Assembly (NCBI GenBank): GCA_039819165.1
Contig: JBCBSM010000001.1
Coordinates: 1,178,001 to 1,242,000, forward strand
DNA: 64,000 bases
Direction: 5' to 3'
From: Planctomycetota bacterium
Lineage (GTDB): Bacteria > Planctomycetota > Phycisphaerae > Phycisphaerales > UBA1924
The translations under genes and the position numbers were made by a program. Of this stretch, positions 8,674 to 17,759 are shown piece after piece. Each line of letters starts with the position of its first letter. Within the stretch, counting starts at the first letter, position 1. The notes beneath the pieces are model-generated. The model was not told the DNA's origin. It ran no database searches and was given only the letters and a program-made list of their open reading frames with translations.

Positions 8674-9840
8674 ATGCCGCCCCGCCGCGTCGAGGTCGCC
8701 ACGCCGCAGGCCCGCTACGACGTGCTGATCGGCCACGGTCTTCTGGACGAGTTGGGCACGCTCGCGCACGAGCGCCTCGGGCCGCTGCGGGCCGCGTGCG
8801 TCTTCGAGGATCTCGGCGTACCGGCCGGGCTCCGCGATGCGGCGGCGGAGTCGCTCGGTGGCGCGGCGGTCGGCCGCTACGACTTCGCGCTCGATGAGCG
8901 ATCCAAGTCGATCGAGACCTGGTCGGCGATGCTCGCGGCGCTGGCCGAGCGCCGCATCGAGCGCGCCGGCGACGCCGTCTTTGCCATCGGCGGCGGCATC
9001 CTGGGCGATGTCGCGGGCTTCGCGGCCGCCGCCTACCGCCGCGGCGTGCCGATCGTCCAGTGCCCCACCACGCTGCTGGCGATGGTCGACGCCTCGGTGG
9101 GCGGCAAGACGGGCGTCAACCTGCGGCACGCAACCGACGGCGGCGAGACGCTGCTCAAGAACTTCGTAGGCGCCTTCCACCAGCCCGCGCTCGTCGTTGC
9201 CGACGTCGATGCGCTGCGATCGCTCGGCGACCGCGACCTCGCCTGCGGCCTGGCCGAGTGCATCAAGCACACGCTGATCGCCCCGGCAACGGACGGCCCG
9301 GCCTCGCTCGGGTGGCTGCTGGATCACGCCGACGAGATCCGCGGCCGCTCGCCCGCGGTGCTCGCCGACCTGGTGTCCGCCCACGTGTCGATCAAGGCCC
9401 GCGTCGTCGCCGGCGACGAGCGGGAGCGGGCCACGGGCAACGAGCCGGGCCGCCGGGCGCTCAACTTAGGTCATACGTTCGCCCACGCCATCGAAGCCCT
9501 GGACGCGGTCCGCGTCGACGGCGACGGCGGCCGGGACCACCCCCGCCACGGCGAGGCCGTGGGCCTGGGCCTGATCGCCGCCACCCGACTGGCAGAGATC
9601 CTGGACGCCGCACCTCCGCAGCGCCGCGAGGAAGTCGAACACGCACTACGGTCGGTGGGCCTGCCGACGAGGCTCGCGGAGGCACCGTCGGCGGACGCCC
9701 TCATCGACGCCATGCACCAAGATAAGAAGGCGGCCGGGGGCGTTCTTAGGCTGGTGGTGCCCACGGCTGGCGGCGTGCGGATCGCCGACGCACCGCCAGC
9801 CGACGCCCTCGAGCGGGCCTGGGCTGCGGTTATCCCGTAG
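8674..9840 (+). CDS. aroB: 3-dehydroquinate synthase
   Basis: Second step of the shikimate pathway, converting DAHP to 3-dehydroquinate with NAD+ and a divalent metal. It is 388 residues, slightly longer than E. coli AroB. Visible motifs are FAIGGGILGDVAGFAAAAY (NAD-binding), PTTLLAMVDASVGGKTGVN, the metal ligand region AECIKHTLI, RRALNLGHTFAHAIEA and the later DKKAAGGVLRLVV. ATG at 8674 follows rsfS by 3 bases. This is the last gene of the lpxA-aroB run; a 156-base gap then precedes the ParA-type gene. Confidence 0.95.
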   Translation: MPPRRVEVATPQARYDVLIGHGLLDELGTLAHERLGPLRAACVFEDLGVPAGLRDAAAESLGGAAVGRYDFALDERSKSIETWSAMLAALAERRIERAGDAVFAIGGGILGDVAGFAAAAYRRGVPIVQCPTTLLAMVDASVGGKTGVNLRHATDGGETLLKNFVGAFHQPALVVADVDALRSLGDRDLACGLAECIKHTLIAPATDGPASLGWLLDHADEIRGRSPAVLADLVSAHVSIKARVVAGDERERATGNEPGRRALNLGHTFAHAIEALDAVRVDGDGGRDHPRHGEAVGLGLIAATRLAEILDAAPPQRREEVEHALRSVGLPTRLAEAPSADALIDAMHQDKKAAGGVLRLVVPTAGGVRIADAPPADALERAWAAVIP

Positions 9841-9996
9841 GTGTTGCAACAGCGAATCGTTGCCCATCTTCGCATATTGGAGAGATTTTCGGGTCCTGCC
9901 CGATATCGCCTTCGGAGCGAGGAGAAGGAGCGTGCGCCGGCGTTGTTACGCCGGTGGGTTTCCGAGCCGCTGGCCGCAGCGGGCAGGAGCCGGGGC

Positions 9997-11463
9997 ATGC
10001 GCACGATCGCCATCGTCAACCAGAAGGGTGGTTGCGGCAAGACCACCACCGCCATCAGCTTGGCGGGCGCCCTGGCGGCCCGGGGCCGCCGCGTGCTGCT
10101 GGTCGACATGGATCCCCAGTCGCACTGCGCCACGGGCCTGGCGATCCCCGAGGCTCGCATCGAGCAGGACGTCGGCGACGCGATGCTCGCCGACGACCCC
10201 GTCCGCCTCGACCGCAACCGCCTGATCTGGCGAGTTAGCCGCAACCTCGACCTGCTGCCCAGCCGGATGCGGCTGGCCGGCCTCGAGGCCAGCCGCGGCG
10301 GGCTCGCCGCCCTACCCGACAAGGACAAGCGGCTGGCACGGGTGCTGGCGGCTCTTTCGGGCTACGACGACACCATCATCGACTGCTCGCCGTCCATCGG
10401 CTTGCTGACCTACAACGCGCTGTGCGCCGCGGGCGAGGTGCTGATCCCCGTCGAGACCAGCTATTTCGCCCAGCAGGGCGCCGCCAAGCAGGTAGCCACG
10501 CTGCACGCCATCGCCCGCCGCATGGACCGCAAGCCGGCCCACTGGATCCTGCCGACCATGTTCGACGGCGACGCGGCGCTGCCCCGCGAGCTTCTCAGCC
10601 AGCTCCGCTCGAGCTTCGGCGCTGAGGTCTGCCCCGTCGTCATCCGTCGGGACGACAAGGTCCGCGAGGCGGCGACCTTCGGCCGGCCAGTGGGCGAATA
10701 CGCACCCGAGGCCCCCAGCGCACGGGACTACGCCGACCTGGCCGAATGGGTCCTAGGCGATCGGCAGGCCCCGCCCCTAGCCGAGCCCGAGGCTCCGGAG
10801 ATCCAGGTCGCACGCGTGCCTGCACCTCATCGATCGCCCGGATCGCACGTGCCGGTGCCCGAACCAGTGGCGGCCGGAGTTCCTGCGCCGCTCGCGGCCC
10901 CACCGCCGCAGGCCGGGGTTGCGCAGGTCACCCAGCCCGCCGCCGGCACGTCGGCCGCCGAGGTCGCCCGGCGTGCCGTGCAGTGGATGGAGAGGACCGA
11001 CCAAGCCAGCGAGCGGACCACCGAGCACAACGGCGAGCCAATCCAGCGGCGCGAGCCCTTGGCCGATGTCGCTGCCAACTCGGCCGGCGACCCCACCACC
11101 GAACTCGAGCGTCTGCTTCTCGAACGCGTGGGCCAGGAGAGCTTCGGCGTGCACGCGAGCGACGGGGCCGCCTGGGTGGTGCAGCCGCTGACTCTGGGCC
11201 GCTCGATCAGCGTGGCGGGCGAGTTCAACCGCTGGTCGCCCGTGGCCCATCCGCTTCGGGCCATCGAGCGGCTGGGCGTCCACGCCGCCCGCATCGCCCT
11301 CCCACCCGGGCGGCACGCGTACCGGCTCATCGTCGATGGCCTGTGGACCGCCGACCCGTTCAACCCCAACGCCGTAACCAACCCGTTCGGCGAGCCCAAC
11401 AGCATCATCGAGATCGCCGGCCCAGACGGGACCGGCCGCACGCATCCCACGTCGGCCGCGTAA
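9997..11463 (+). CDS. ParA-family ATPase fused to a C-terminal CBM48/AMPK-type glycogen-binding-like domain
   Basis: A 488-residue fusion protein. Residues 1-255 are a ParA ATPase: NQKGGCGKTTTA gives the deviant Walker A with signature Lys10 and Lys15, VLLVDMDPQSHCATGL is the A' region and TIIDCSPSIGLLTYNAL is Walker B. Residues about 265-380 are a Pro/Ala/Glu-rich linker. Residues about 385-475 look like an E-set CBM48 domain (ISVAGEFNRWSPVAHPLR, LPPGRHAYRLIVDGLWTADP, NPFGEPNSIIEI). ATG at 9997 begins the ATPase directly. The next gene follows after 47 bases. ParA proteins position DNA or protein complexes; the sugar-binding role is inferred from fold resemblance. Confidence 0.85.
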   Translation: MRTIAIVNQKGGCGKTTTAISLAGALAARGRRVLLVDMDPQSHCATGLAIPEARIEQDVGDAMLADDPVRLDRNRLIWRVSRNLDLLPSRMRLAGLEASRGGLAALPDKDKRLARVLAALSGYDDTIIDCSPSIGLLTYNALCAAGEVLIPVETSYFAQQGAAKQVATLHAIARRMDRKPAHWILPTMFDGDAALPRELLSQLRSSFGAEVCPVVIRRDDKVREAATFGRPVGEYAPEAPSARDYADLAEWVLGDRQAPPLAEPEAPEIQVARVPAPHRSPGSHVPVPEPVAAGVPAPLAAPPPQAGVAQVTQPAAGTSAAEVARRAVQWMERTDQASERTTEHNGEPIQRREPLADVAANSAGDPTTELERLLLERVGQESFGVHASDGAAWVVQPLTLGRSISVAGEFNRWSPVAHPLRAIERLGVHAARIALPPGRHAYRLIVDGLWTADPFNPNAVTNPFGEPNSIIEIAGPDGTGRTHPTSAA

Positions 11464-11510
11464 CGCCGACCGCCCGGAGGATCCGGGTCGCACGCGACGG
11501 AGCGCAACCC

Positions 11511-12791
11511 ATGCCCACCGACCTGCGGACCACCGACCAGCGCCCGCGGATCCGTCCCAGCATCCGGCCACCCGCGGCGGCGGACGCGCACGATGACGTC
11601 TCGGACGAGCTCGCGAGCCTGTTCCTCGGCGAGCACGACGCCGCGACGCATGATCACCACGAAGACGACGGGGCGCCCGACGATGCCGACGCCGCGATCG
11701 AGCTGCTGGTCCTGGGCAACCTGCCGGTATTCGCCGGCGCATGGGCCAGCCAGTACGCCCGCGAGCGCTCGGTCGCATCCAATCGACCAATAGCATTGCT
11801 CTCGCTCGACGACGACGAGGGGCGGCTCGATCTCTTCGGCCTGGACGCCGACGCCTCGAACGAGCCGCTGCGGTCGCACGCAGCGCTGCCCGACGCCCTC
11901 CGCGATGCGCGGCGCCGCGGCGCCAGCCTCGTCGTCCGCCTGCCCGCGTCGGAGGCCTCCTGGCTCGCCGCCGAGCGGGCCTCGGCGTCCGTGACCGTGC
12001 TCACCGGCGCCGACGATCCGGCCATCGTCGGCGCCTACCGCACCCTCAAGGCCATCTCGCAGGATCTCGAATCCGGGGATGGGCCGGCGATGCGGACGGT
12101 CATCGCGGGGTCCGAGGACGCCGACGCCGGCCGCGCGGGCGAGAAGCTCCGCGCCGCGGCGATGCGCTTCCTAGGCCTGGAGGTCGAGGTCGGCGCTCCG
12201 CTGCAACGCATCGACGCCGGACGCTCCGCCGAACTCTACTGCGGGCCCAAGCCCGAGTGGGCCGACGTGCTCGACGTCATCGAGGCCTTCCGCGAGATCC
12301 CCGAGATCACCCGGCCGCCAGTTCCCCCGGCCAACACAGAGGCAGCCGACCATGACACGCCCGAGCCAGCGGCTGTCGTGGCGGAGGAATGTGAGTCGAT
12401 GAACGGTCGCGCTCGTCCGATCCGGACGGGCGATGCGGCGTCGCTCGCGGCCGCGCTGGACCTTGAGGCCATCGACATCGACTGTCCTTACGCCCGATCG
12501 GTGGTGCTCGCCGTCGACGCCCGGGGCACGATCCACGCCGTCGGCCGGGCGGACGATGCCGAGGACGCGGCGTCGGCGATCCGCGACCTCGTCATCGCGT
12601 CCAGCTGGCTGCGGGACCACACCGAGCTGGTCGCGTGCGCCATCGGCCGGCCGCTGCAGCCCAAGCCGTGCGAGCGGCACGTCGTGCTCCGCGATGCCCG
12701 CGGAGCGCTCGCGCTCGCACAGGGCGAGCTGCGAGTCCACGCGGCCATATTCCGCGACGCCACGTGCGTCGGCGTGTGCGCACTGAACTAG
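11511..12791 (+). CDS. MinD/FlhG-like protein lacking a P-loop (putative partner of the ParA fusion)
   Basis: I do not recognise a named family for this 426-residue protein. Its layout resembles a MinD/FlhG ATPase. LLVLGNLPVFAGAWASQYA stands where Walker A should be but has no GKT. PIALLSLDDDEGRLDLFG matches the A' strand. DPAIVGAYRTLKAIS and a later EKLRAAAMRFLGLEV resemble the C-terminal part of FlhG. Residues 1-60 are acidic and His/Asp-rich. After a proline-rich break near 275, the last 130 residues form a separate domain (RSVVLAVDARGTIHAVG). It sits directly after the ParA-CBM48 gene on the same strand, so a shared function is likely but unproven. Confidence 0.55.
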   Translation: MPTDLRTTDQRPRIRPSIRPPAAADAHDDVSDELASLFLGEHDAATHDHHEDDGAPDDADAAIELLVLGNLPVFAGAWASQYARERSVASNRPIALLSLDDDEGRLDLFGLDADASNEPLRSHAALPDALRDARRRGASLVVRLPASEASWLAAERASASVTVLTGADDPAIVGAYRTLKAISQDLESGDGPAMRTVIAGSEDADAGRAGEKLRAAAMRFLGLEVEVGAPLQRIDAGRSAELYCGPKPEWADVLDVIEAFREIPEITRPPVPPANTEAADHDTPEPAAVVAEECESMNGRARPIRTGDAASLAAALDLEAIDIDCPYARSVVLAVDARGTIHAVGRADDAEDAASAIRDLVIASSWLRDHTELVACAIGRPLQPKPCERHVVLRDARGALALAQGELRVHAAIFRDATCVGVCALN

Positions 12792-12812
12792 ATCGAGCCC
12801 GCCACGATCGGC

Positions 12813-14141
12813 TCAGGCGGTCTTCTTCGACTCGACGCGGAGGTCGTCGAGCGACGGCGCGCCCTGCAGGTCGTCGATGTCGATGACGTACTTGGCGCCC
12901 TCGTGCTCGTGCTCCGGCAGCTCGTAGAGCAGGTTGAGCATGATGTCTTCCATCACGCCGCGAAGAGCGCGAGCGCCCGTCTCCCGCTTGAGGGCCCGCC
13001 GCGCGATCTCCTCGAGGGCAGTGTCGGTAAACTCGAGCTTCGCGCCCTCGAGATCGAAGAAGTGCTGGTACTGCCGCACCAGCGCGTTCTTGGGCTGGGT
13101 GAGCACCGTCATCATCGCCTCGAGGTTGAGCGGCGACAGCGGCGAGAGGATCGGCAGCCGGCCGACCAGTTCGGGGATCATGCCGTAGTCGATGACGTCC
13201 TCGGTGGTCACCTGCGCCAGCAGTTCGCCGCTGCGCTCGCCGACGGCGCTCGCATCGCGGGCGTTGTTGAAGCCGATGCGGCTGCGGCCCACGCGGCGGC
13301 GGATGATGTCCTCCAGCCCCATGAACGAGCCGCCGCAGATGAACAGGATGTTCCGGGTATCGACCTGGATGTACTGCTGCTCTGGGTGCTTGCGGCCGCC
13401 CTGCGGCGGCACGTTGGCAACGGTGCCCTCGAGCATCTTGAGCAGGCTCTGCTGCACGCCCTCGCCCGACACGTCCCGCGTGATCGACACGTTCTGGCTA
13501 GTCTTGCCGATCTTGTCGATCTCGTCGATGTAGATGATGCCCCGCTGGGCGGCATCCAGATCGAAATCGGCGGCCTGCAGCAGCTTCAGCAGCAGGTTCT
13601 CGACGTCCTCGCCGACATAGCCCGCCTCGGTGAGCGTGGTTGCGTCGCCGATGGCGAAGGGCACCTTGAGCATCCGCGCCAGCGTGCGGGCCAGCAGCGT
13701 CTTGCCGCTGCCCGTCGGGCCGATCAGCAGGATGTTGCTCTTGTCCAGCTCCACCGAGGTGTCGTCGCTCTCGACGTGCAGCAGCCGCTTGTAGTGCGTG
13801 TGCACCGCCACGGCGAGCGTCCGCTTGCCCTGATCCTGCCCGATGACGTACTGGTCGAGGAAGTCGGTGATCTCGCGGGGCGTGGGCACCTCGCCCAGGG
13901 CCGTACCCACCGCGCTGACCTTCCGCTTCTCCTGGCGGAAGATGTTGACGCACAGGTCGACGCACCGCTCGCAGATGTAGACCTGGTTGGGCCCCTCGAC
14001 CATGGGCCCGACCTCGCGGCTGGACTTGCCGCAGAACGAGCAGGTGGTTACGCGGCGGCCGCGGAAGCCATCGCCCCCGCCGCCCTCGCCTTGGGTCTTG
14101 GGCGTGGGGACGTCGGTGTCGTCTCTCGTGTTCTTCGCCAT
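12813..14141 (-). CDS. clpX: ATP-dependent Clp protease ATP-binding subunit ClpX
   Basis: AAA+ unfoldase that feeds substrates to ClpP. The 442-residue protein has the N-terminal zinc finger with Cys34, Cys37, Cys57 and Cys60. Walker A is GPTGSGKT at 141-148, Walker B is [11 protein letters not shown], the pore loop region is [16 protein letters not shown] and the IGF-type ClpP loop reads RIGFN. I chose ATG at 14141 (MAKNTRDD); an upstream in-frame extension is unlike ClpX. ClpP is not in the window. It converges with the ParA-module gene, with 21 bases between stops. Confidence 0.97.
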   Translation of the reverse strand: MAKNTRDDTDVPTPKTQGEGGGGDGFRGRRVTTCSFCGKSSREVGPMVEGPNQVYICERCVDLCVNIFRQEKRKVSAVGTALGEVPTPREITDFLDQYVIGQDQGKRTLAVAVHTHYKRLLHVESDDTSVELDKSNILLIGPTGSGKTLLARTLARMLKVPFAIGDATTLTEAGYVGEDVENLLLKLLQAADFDLDAAQRGIIYIDEIDKIGKTSQNVSITRDVSGEGVQQSLLKMLEGTVANVPPQGGRKHPEQQYIQVDTRNILFICGGSFMGLEDIIRRRVGRSRIGFNNARDASAVGERSGELLAQVTTEDVIDYGMIPELVGRLPILSPLSPLNLEAMMTVLTQPKNALVRQYQHFFDLEGAKLEFTDTALEEIARRALKRETGARALRGVMEDIMLNLLYELPEHEHEGAKYVIDIDDLQGAPSLDDLRVESKKTA

Positions 14142-14315
14142 GGTCTTCCCGCTCCGCCCCGCGCACGACCCGCGCGTCGGGACTGTATCGACGCATTCTC
14201 CCGCCGGCTGGACCCAAAACCGGCCCTGCCGAGCCACGAGCTGTACCCAAACTTCTCCAGTACATGGACCGCGCCGGTGTACGCTGGACGCGAGCCGGCG
14301 GCATGCTTCGCACGC

Positions 14316-14636
14316 CTAGTCGGGCCTCGCTGCCTCGCCGCGCACCTTGGCGATCATCGCCCTGCGGACCTGTTCGTATTCCTCGGCGGAGAGTTCGCCC
14401 CGGTCGACCATCGCCCGCATCTCCTCCATGGAGCCTAGCGGTGCGGCGTCCTCGGACTCGCGGCCCAGCAGCTTGCGCCGTGCCAGGGGCAGCACGACGG
14501 CCAGCACCAGAACCGCCAGGATGAGGATGCCCACCCACGCCAGCACGTCGACCGTGCTCGATCCCGTCCCACCGCCCGCCTGCGCGAGCGGCACGCCGCC
14601 GAGCCTGCCCATCGACCACGCCATGGGTATCACCAT
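14316..14636 (-). CDS. Small membrane protein with SHOCT-like C-terminal domain
   Basis: A 106-residue protein with one transmembrane helix (VLAWVGILILAVLVLAVVLPLA, about residues 30-51), then a cytoplasmic tail. The tail carries SMEEMRAMVDRGELSAEEYEQVRRAMIAK, the SHOCT/short C-terminal domain pattern often found at the end of membrane or oligomeric proteins. ATG at 14636 lies 5 bases downstream of the preceding gene's stop, so the two are probably co-transcribed. The function of such proteins is not known. Confidence 0.7.
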   Translation of the reverse strand: MVIPMAWSMGRLGGVPLAQAGGGTGSSTVDVLAWVGILILAVLVLAVVLPLARRKLLGRESEDAAPLGSMEEMRAMVDRGELSAEEYEQVRRAMIAKVRGEAARPD

Positions 14637-14641
14637 CGGGA

Positions 14642-15391
14642 TCACCCGCCCGACGCGATATGGGACCGTATCGGCTGGATGAGCCGGGGCATGACGGCCG
14701 TATCCAGGATCCGCTCCCCGTTGCTCGCCAGGTCCGCCAGCTCGAGCTTGGGGGTGGCTATGTCCTCGACGGGCCCGTGCCGCCGCACCGTAAGGTACAC
14801 GCTGATCGGCTCGCGGTCGCCCATGCGGTCCGGGTTGGACGGCCGCGTCTTGCACTCGAAGTAGGCCTCGGACCGCCGCGGCAGCCCGTTGCCCGTGAGC
14901 TTGACGCCGATCACCGGCTGCGTGTCGATGGGCGACCAGCCGGCCTCCTCGATGAGGTCCCCCAGGGGCGAACCGCGTAGGACGGCATCAAAGACGATCT
15001 GGTCGTGGTCGCCCTGGGCATCGATGTCGAAGCCGAACAGCAGCTCGTAGTAGTCGATGTCGAGGTTCGACAGGCCGAGGTAGGCCGGCGCGAACTCGAG
15101 CACGTCGCGGTGCAGGGCGTACGCATCGGCGAAGCTCGCGGGATTGACCACGCCCGCGCGGACGCAATCGCCCCGCACGGCGGCCCAGAGCTGCTGGGCG
15201 GTCCGGGGGCCGGCCTCGATCGAGAGCTCGTCGTGCGAGTAGCGAAAGTTCTCGAGCGCCGGGAAGCGCTTCTGGAGGACGCCGAAGAAGCCCATCGCTT
15301 CCTGGCGGCCGGTCTCGAGCTCGACCTTGAAGGCGAGCTTGAGGTTGACGTACATGTCCGAGCAGAGCGCCCGATAGCTGTCGATTGCCAC
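14642..15391 (-). CDS. Hypothetical protein, conserved-looking, unknown function
   Basis: A 249-residue soluble protein that I cannot place in a family. It starts with a helical segment (MYVNLKLAFKVELETGRQEAMGFFGVLQKRFP), then a mixed alpha/beta core with LGLSNLDIDYYELLFGFDIDAQGDHDQIVFDAVL and PVIGVKLTGNGLPRRSEAYFECKTRPS. It has no signal peptide or membrane segment. The GTG at 15391 is the best start, giving VAIDSYRALCSDM. It is followed at once by the SHOCT gene and preceded by the acylphosphatase gene, all on the minus strand. Ordered hydrophobic patterning and consistent codon use make it very likely real. Confidence 0.6.
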   Translation of the reverse strand: MAIDSYRALCSDMYVNLKLAFKVELETGRQEAMGFFGVLQKRFPALENFRYSHDELSIEAGPRTAQQLWAAVRGDCVRAGVVNPASFADAYALHRDVLEFAPAYLGLSNLDIDYYELLFGFDIDAQGDHDQIVFDAVLRGSPLGDLIEEAGWSPIDTQPVIGVKLTGNGLPRRSEAYFECKTRPSNPDRMGDREPISVYLTVRRHGPVEDIATPKLELADLASNGERILDTAVMPRLIQPIRSHIASGG

Positions 15392-15467
15392 GTGCCGCCG
15401 CCTCTTGCCGGCGTGCGCCGGCCGCACTCGCCCCCCGCCGCACCCGGGGAGGCGGCGGAGGCTTGGG

Positions 15468-15740
15468 TCATCGGATGATCTCGAAACTCCGCTCGCCCTC
15501 GCGGTGTTCCGCGGCCTCGCGTTGCGAGGCCGAGATACTGCCACGCATGGCACGCTCGACGCCGGCGAGGAAATCCTCGACTGAGGCGTCGTCGCCCTGG
15601 GCCTCCATCGCAACGGTGCCGTCGGGCTCGTTGCGCACCCAGCCGGTGATGGGCCGGCCTTCCGCCAGCTGCCGCACGGTGGCGCGGAAGCCGACGCCCT
15701 GCACCCGTCCGGAGTATCGAACCGAGACCCGCTGCGCCAT
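15468..15740 (-). CDS. acyP: Acylphosphatase
   Basis: A 90-residue enzyme that hydrolyses acyl phosphates. It has the two acylphosphatase signatures: RYSGRVQGVGFRATVRQLA at 8-26, with the catalytic Arg19, and ITGWVRNEPDGTVAMEAQG at 31-49, with the catalytic Asn37. It is the normal length for the family. ATG at 15740 begins MAQRVSVRYSG. Its start is divergent from dnaG (125 bases apart), so this gap must hold both promoters. Confidence 0.92.
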   Translation of the reverse strand: MAQRVSVRYSGRVQGVGFRATVRQLAEGRPITGWVRNEPDGTVAMEAQGDDASVEDFLAGVERAMRGSISASQREAAEHREGERSFEIIR

Positions 15741-15864
15741 CGCGGAGAGAGTATCCAGCGCGGCGGCAGTCGGGCCACCCATCCCGCTGCATTTCCCGCG
15801 GGCATACCGTCGAACGCCGCGTTGCCGGTGCGCACGCCGAATCGAAAACGGAGGACCCCCACGG

Positions 15865-17655
15865 ATGGGCGATCGGGCGGACATCGAGCGGGTGCTGTCG
15901 GCCACCGACATCGTCCGCGTCGTGCGCGAGCGCGTGGATCTCAAGGAGAAGGGCCGCGAGTGGGTCGGGCTGTGCCCCTTCCACGACGATCGCTCGCCGT
16001 CTATGTACGTCTCGCCAGCCAAGCAGATCTTCAAGTGCTTCGCGTGCGGTGAGGGCGGCGACGTGCTGGCCTTCGTGCAGAAGTACGACGGCGTCGACTT
16101 CCCCCAGGCGCTGCGGCACCTGGCCGAGGTCGCCGGCATCGAACTGAGCAACCGCCCTCGGGAGGCCTCCGAGAGCACCCGCACCGAGCGGGCCGCGGTC
16201 CTGGAGGCCAACGCCTTCGCCCAGCGGTACTTCCGGGAGACCCTCGCCGACCCGGCGCGGGGCCGAACGGCCAGGGCGATGATCGAGCGACGGGGCATCT
16301 CGCCCGAGATGCAGGAGGCCTTCGGGCTCGGCGCCGCCGTCGACGCCTGGGACGGACTGGCGAACGCGGTCGCGCGGGCCCGCGCCCCCATGGAGGCCTT
16401 TGTGCAGGCCGAGCTGCTGCACCCCCGCAAGACCGGGCAGGGGCACTACGACGTCTTCCGCGATCGGCTGATGTTCCCCATCGCCGACCAGGGCGGGCGG
16501 GTGATCGCCTTCGGCGGCCGCACGCTGGGCGACGATCCCGAAACCGCGAAGTACTACAACAGCCCCGCGACGAGCGTGTTCGCCAAGTCGAAGGTGCTGT
16601 ACGGCCTGCGGCAGGCGACACCGGCGATCCGCCGCGAGGGCTTCTGCATCGTCACCGAGGGCTACACCGACACGATCGCCTGCCACCAGGCGGGCTTCGC
16701 GAACACCGTCGCCACGCTCGGTACCGCCTTCACCGCCGACCACGCCCGGCTGCTCCGACGGCTGTGCTCCCGGGTCCTCCTGCTATTCGACGGCGACGCG
16801 GCGGGGCTGAACGCGGCGGACAAGGCCGTTGGGGTGCTGTTCGCCGAACCACTGGACGTGCAGATCGCCGTGCTGGGCGGCGACGCGGGCGCCAAGGACC
16901 CCGATGAGCTGCTCCGACGGCAGGACGGGGCCGAGCGCTTCCGCGGCCTGCTGGGTGCCGCCCGCGACGTGCTGGCGTTCCGCTTCGATCGGCTCCGCGG
17001 ACGGCTGGAGGGCCGCGGCCGGGCGGCGACTCTGGAGGCCATCGAGGAGGACGTGCGGTGGCTGGCCGAGCACGGCATCGCTGACCTGGAGCCCGCGCGG
17101 CAGGACCACCTCTTCGCGCAGCTCGCCAGCGTCAGCGGCCTGGACCAGCACCGCCTAAGGACCCTCGCCGCGGGCACGAGGCGGCGCGCGCCGGCCGAGC
17201 GGACCGACGCGCCCGCGGCGGAGCGCCCCCCGCTGCGGCCCGCCGATCGCCTGCTGGGCCTGCTGCTGGGCGAACCCACGCTGTGGGCGGGCCTGGCCGA
17301 GGACGACATCGTGCTGCTCCGCGATGCCGTGCAGGGCGGGGCGAGCGAGCCGGTGGCCCGCGTGCTCGACGAGCTGATCTCGGAGGGCGAGGAACCGACC
17401 CTGCCCATCTTGCGCACCTTGCTCGACGAAGCGTCCCTGCAGTGGGCCGCGTCGCTCATCGCCGAGGCGGAGCACGCCTCCGCGGGCGATACTCACGAGA
17501 AATCCGTCTCACGAACCGAACGCATCCGCGGCCTGCTGCGGCAGATCGGCCGGGAGGTCGGCACGCAGCAGGCGGACCCGCTGGACCGGGTCCGGGCGGC
17601 CCGAGAGCACATCGCACGATTCCAGGCCGATCCGGCCAGGATCGCCCGTCCGTAA
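15865..17655 (+). CDS. dnaG: DNA primase
   Basis: Makes RNA primers at the replication fork. The 596-residue protein has the N-terminal CHC2 zinc-binding domain ([17 protein letters not shown], then [10 protein letters not shown]), the primase core, and the TOPRIM domain with [15 protein letters not shown] and [16 protein letters not shown]. The C-terminal part after residue 450 is a helicase-binding-type domain, poorly conserved as usual. ATG at 15865 has GGAGG about 10 bases upstream. rpoD follows 104 bases downstream on the same strand, the classic dnaG-rpoD order, which supports both calls. Confidence 0.96.
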   Translation: MGDRADIERVLSATDIVRVVRERVDLKEKGREWVGLCPFHDDRSPSMYVSPAKQIFKCFACGEGGDVLAFVQKYDGVDFPQALRHLAEVAGIELSNRPREASESTRTERAAVLEANAFAQRYFRETLADPARGRTARAMIERRGISPEMQEAFGLGAAVDAWDGLANAVARARAPMEAFVQAELLHPRKTGQGHYDVFRDRLMFPIADQGGRVIAFGGRTLGDDPETAKYYNSPATSVFAKSKVLYGLRQATPAIRREGFCIVTEGYTDTIACHQAGFANTVATLGTAFTADHARLLRRLCSRVLLLFDGDAAGLNAADKAVGVLFAEPLDVQIAVLGGDAGAKDPDELLRRQDGAERFRGLLGAARDVLAFRFDRLRGRLEGRGRAATLEAIEEDVRWLAEHGIADLEPARQDHLFAQLASVSGLDQHRLRTLAAGTRRRAPAERTDAPAAERPPLRPADRLLGLLLGEPTLWAGLAEDDIVLLRDAVQGGASEPVARVLDELISEGEEPTLPILRTLLDEASLQWAASLIAEAEHASAGDTHEKSVSRTERIRGLLRQIGREVGTQQADPLDRVRAAREHIARFQADPARIARP

Positions 17656-17759
17656 TCCGAGCGGCGGGTAAAGTACTGCGGCGCAGCCGTTGGCGGGGCA
17701 GCATCGCCACCGCTCGCGGCCGCACCGAGCGCACCACGCGAGCGAGGACCGTGGTCGGG

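Noticed and set aside
12903-14438. Long open frame on the plus strand opposite clpX
   Set aside because: It is the antisense of a certain clpX gene; high GC keeps it open, and its composition is not protein-like.
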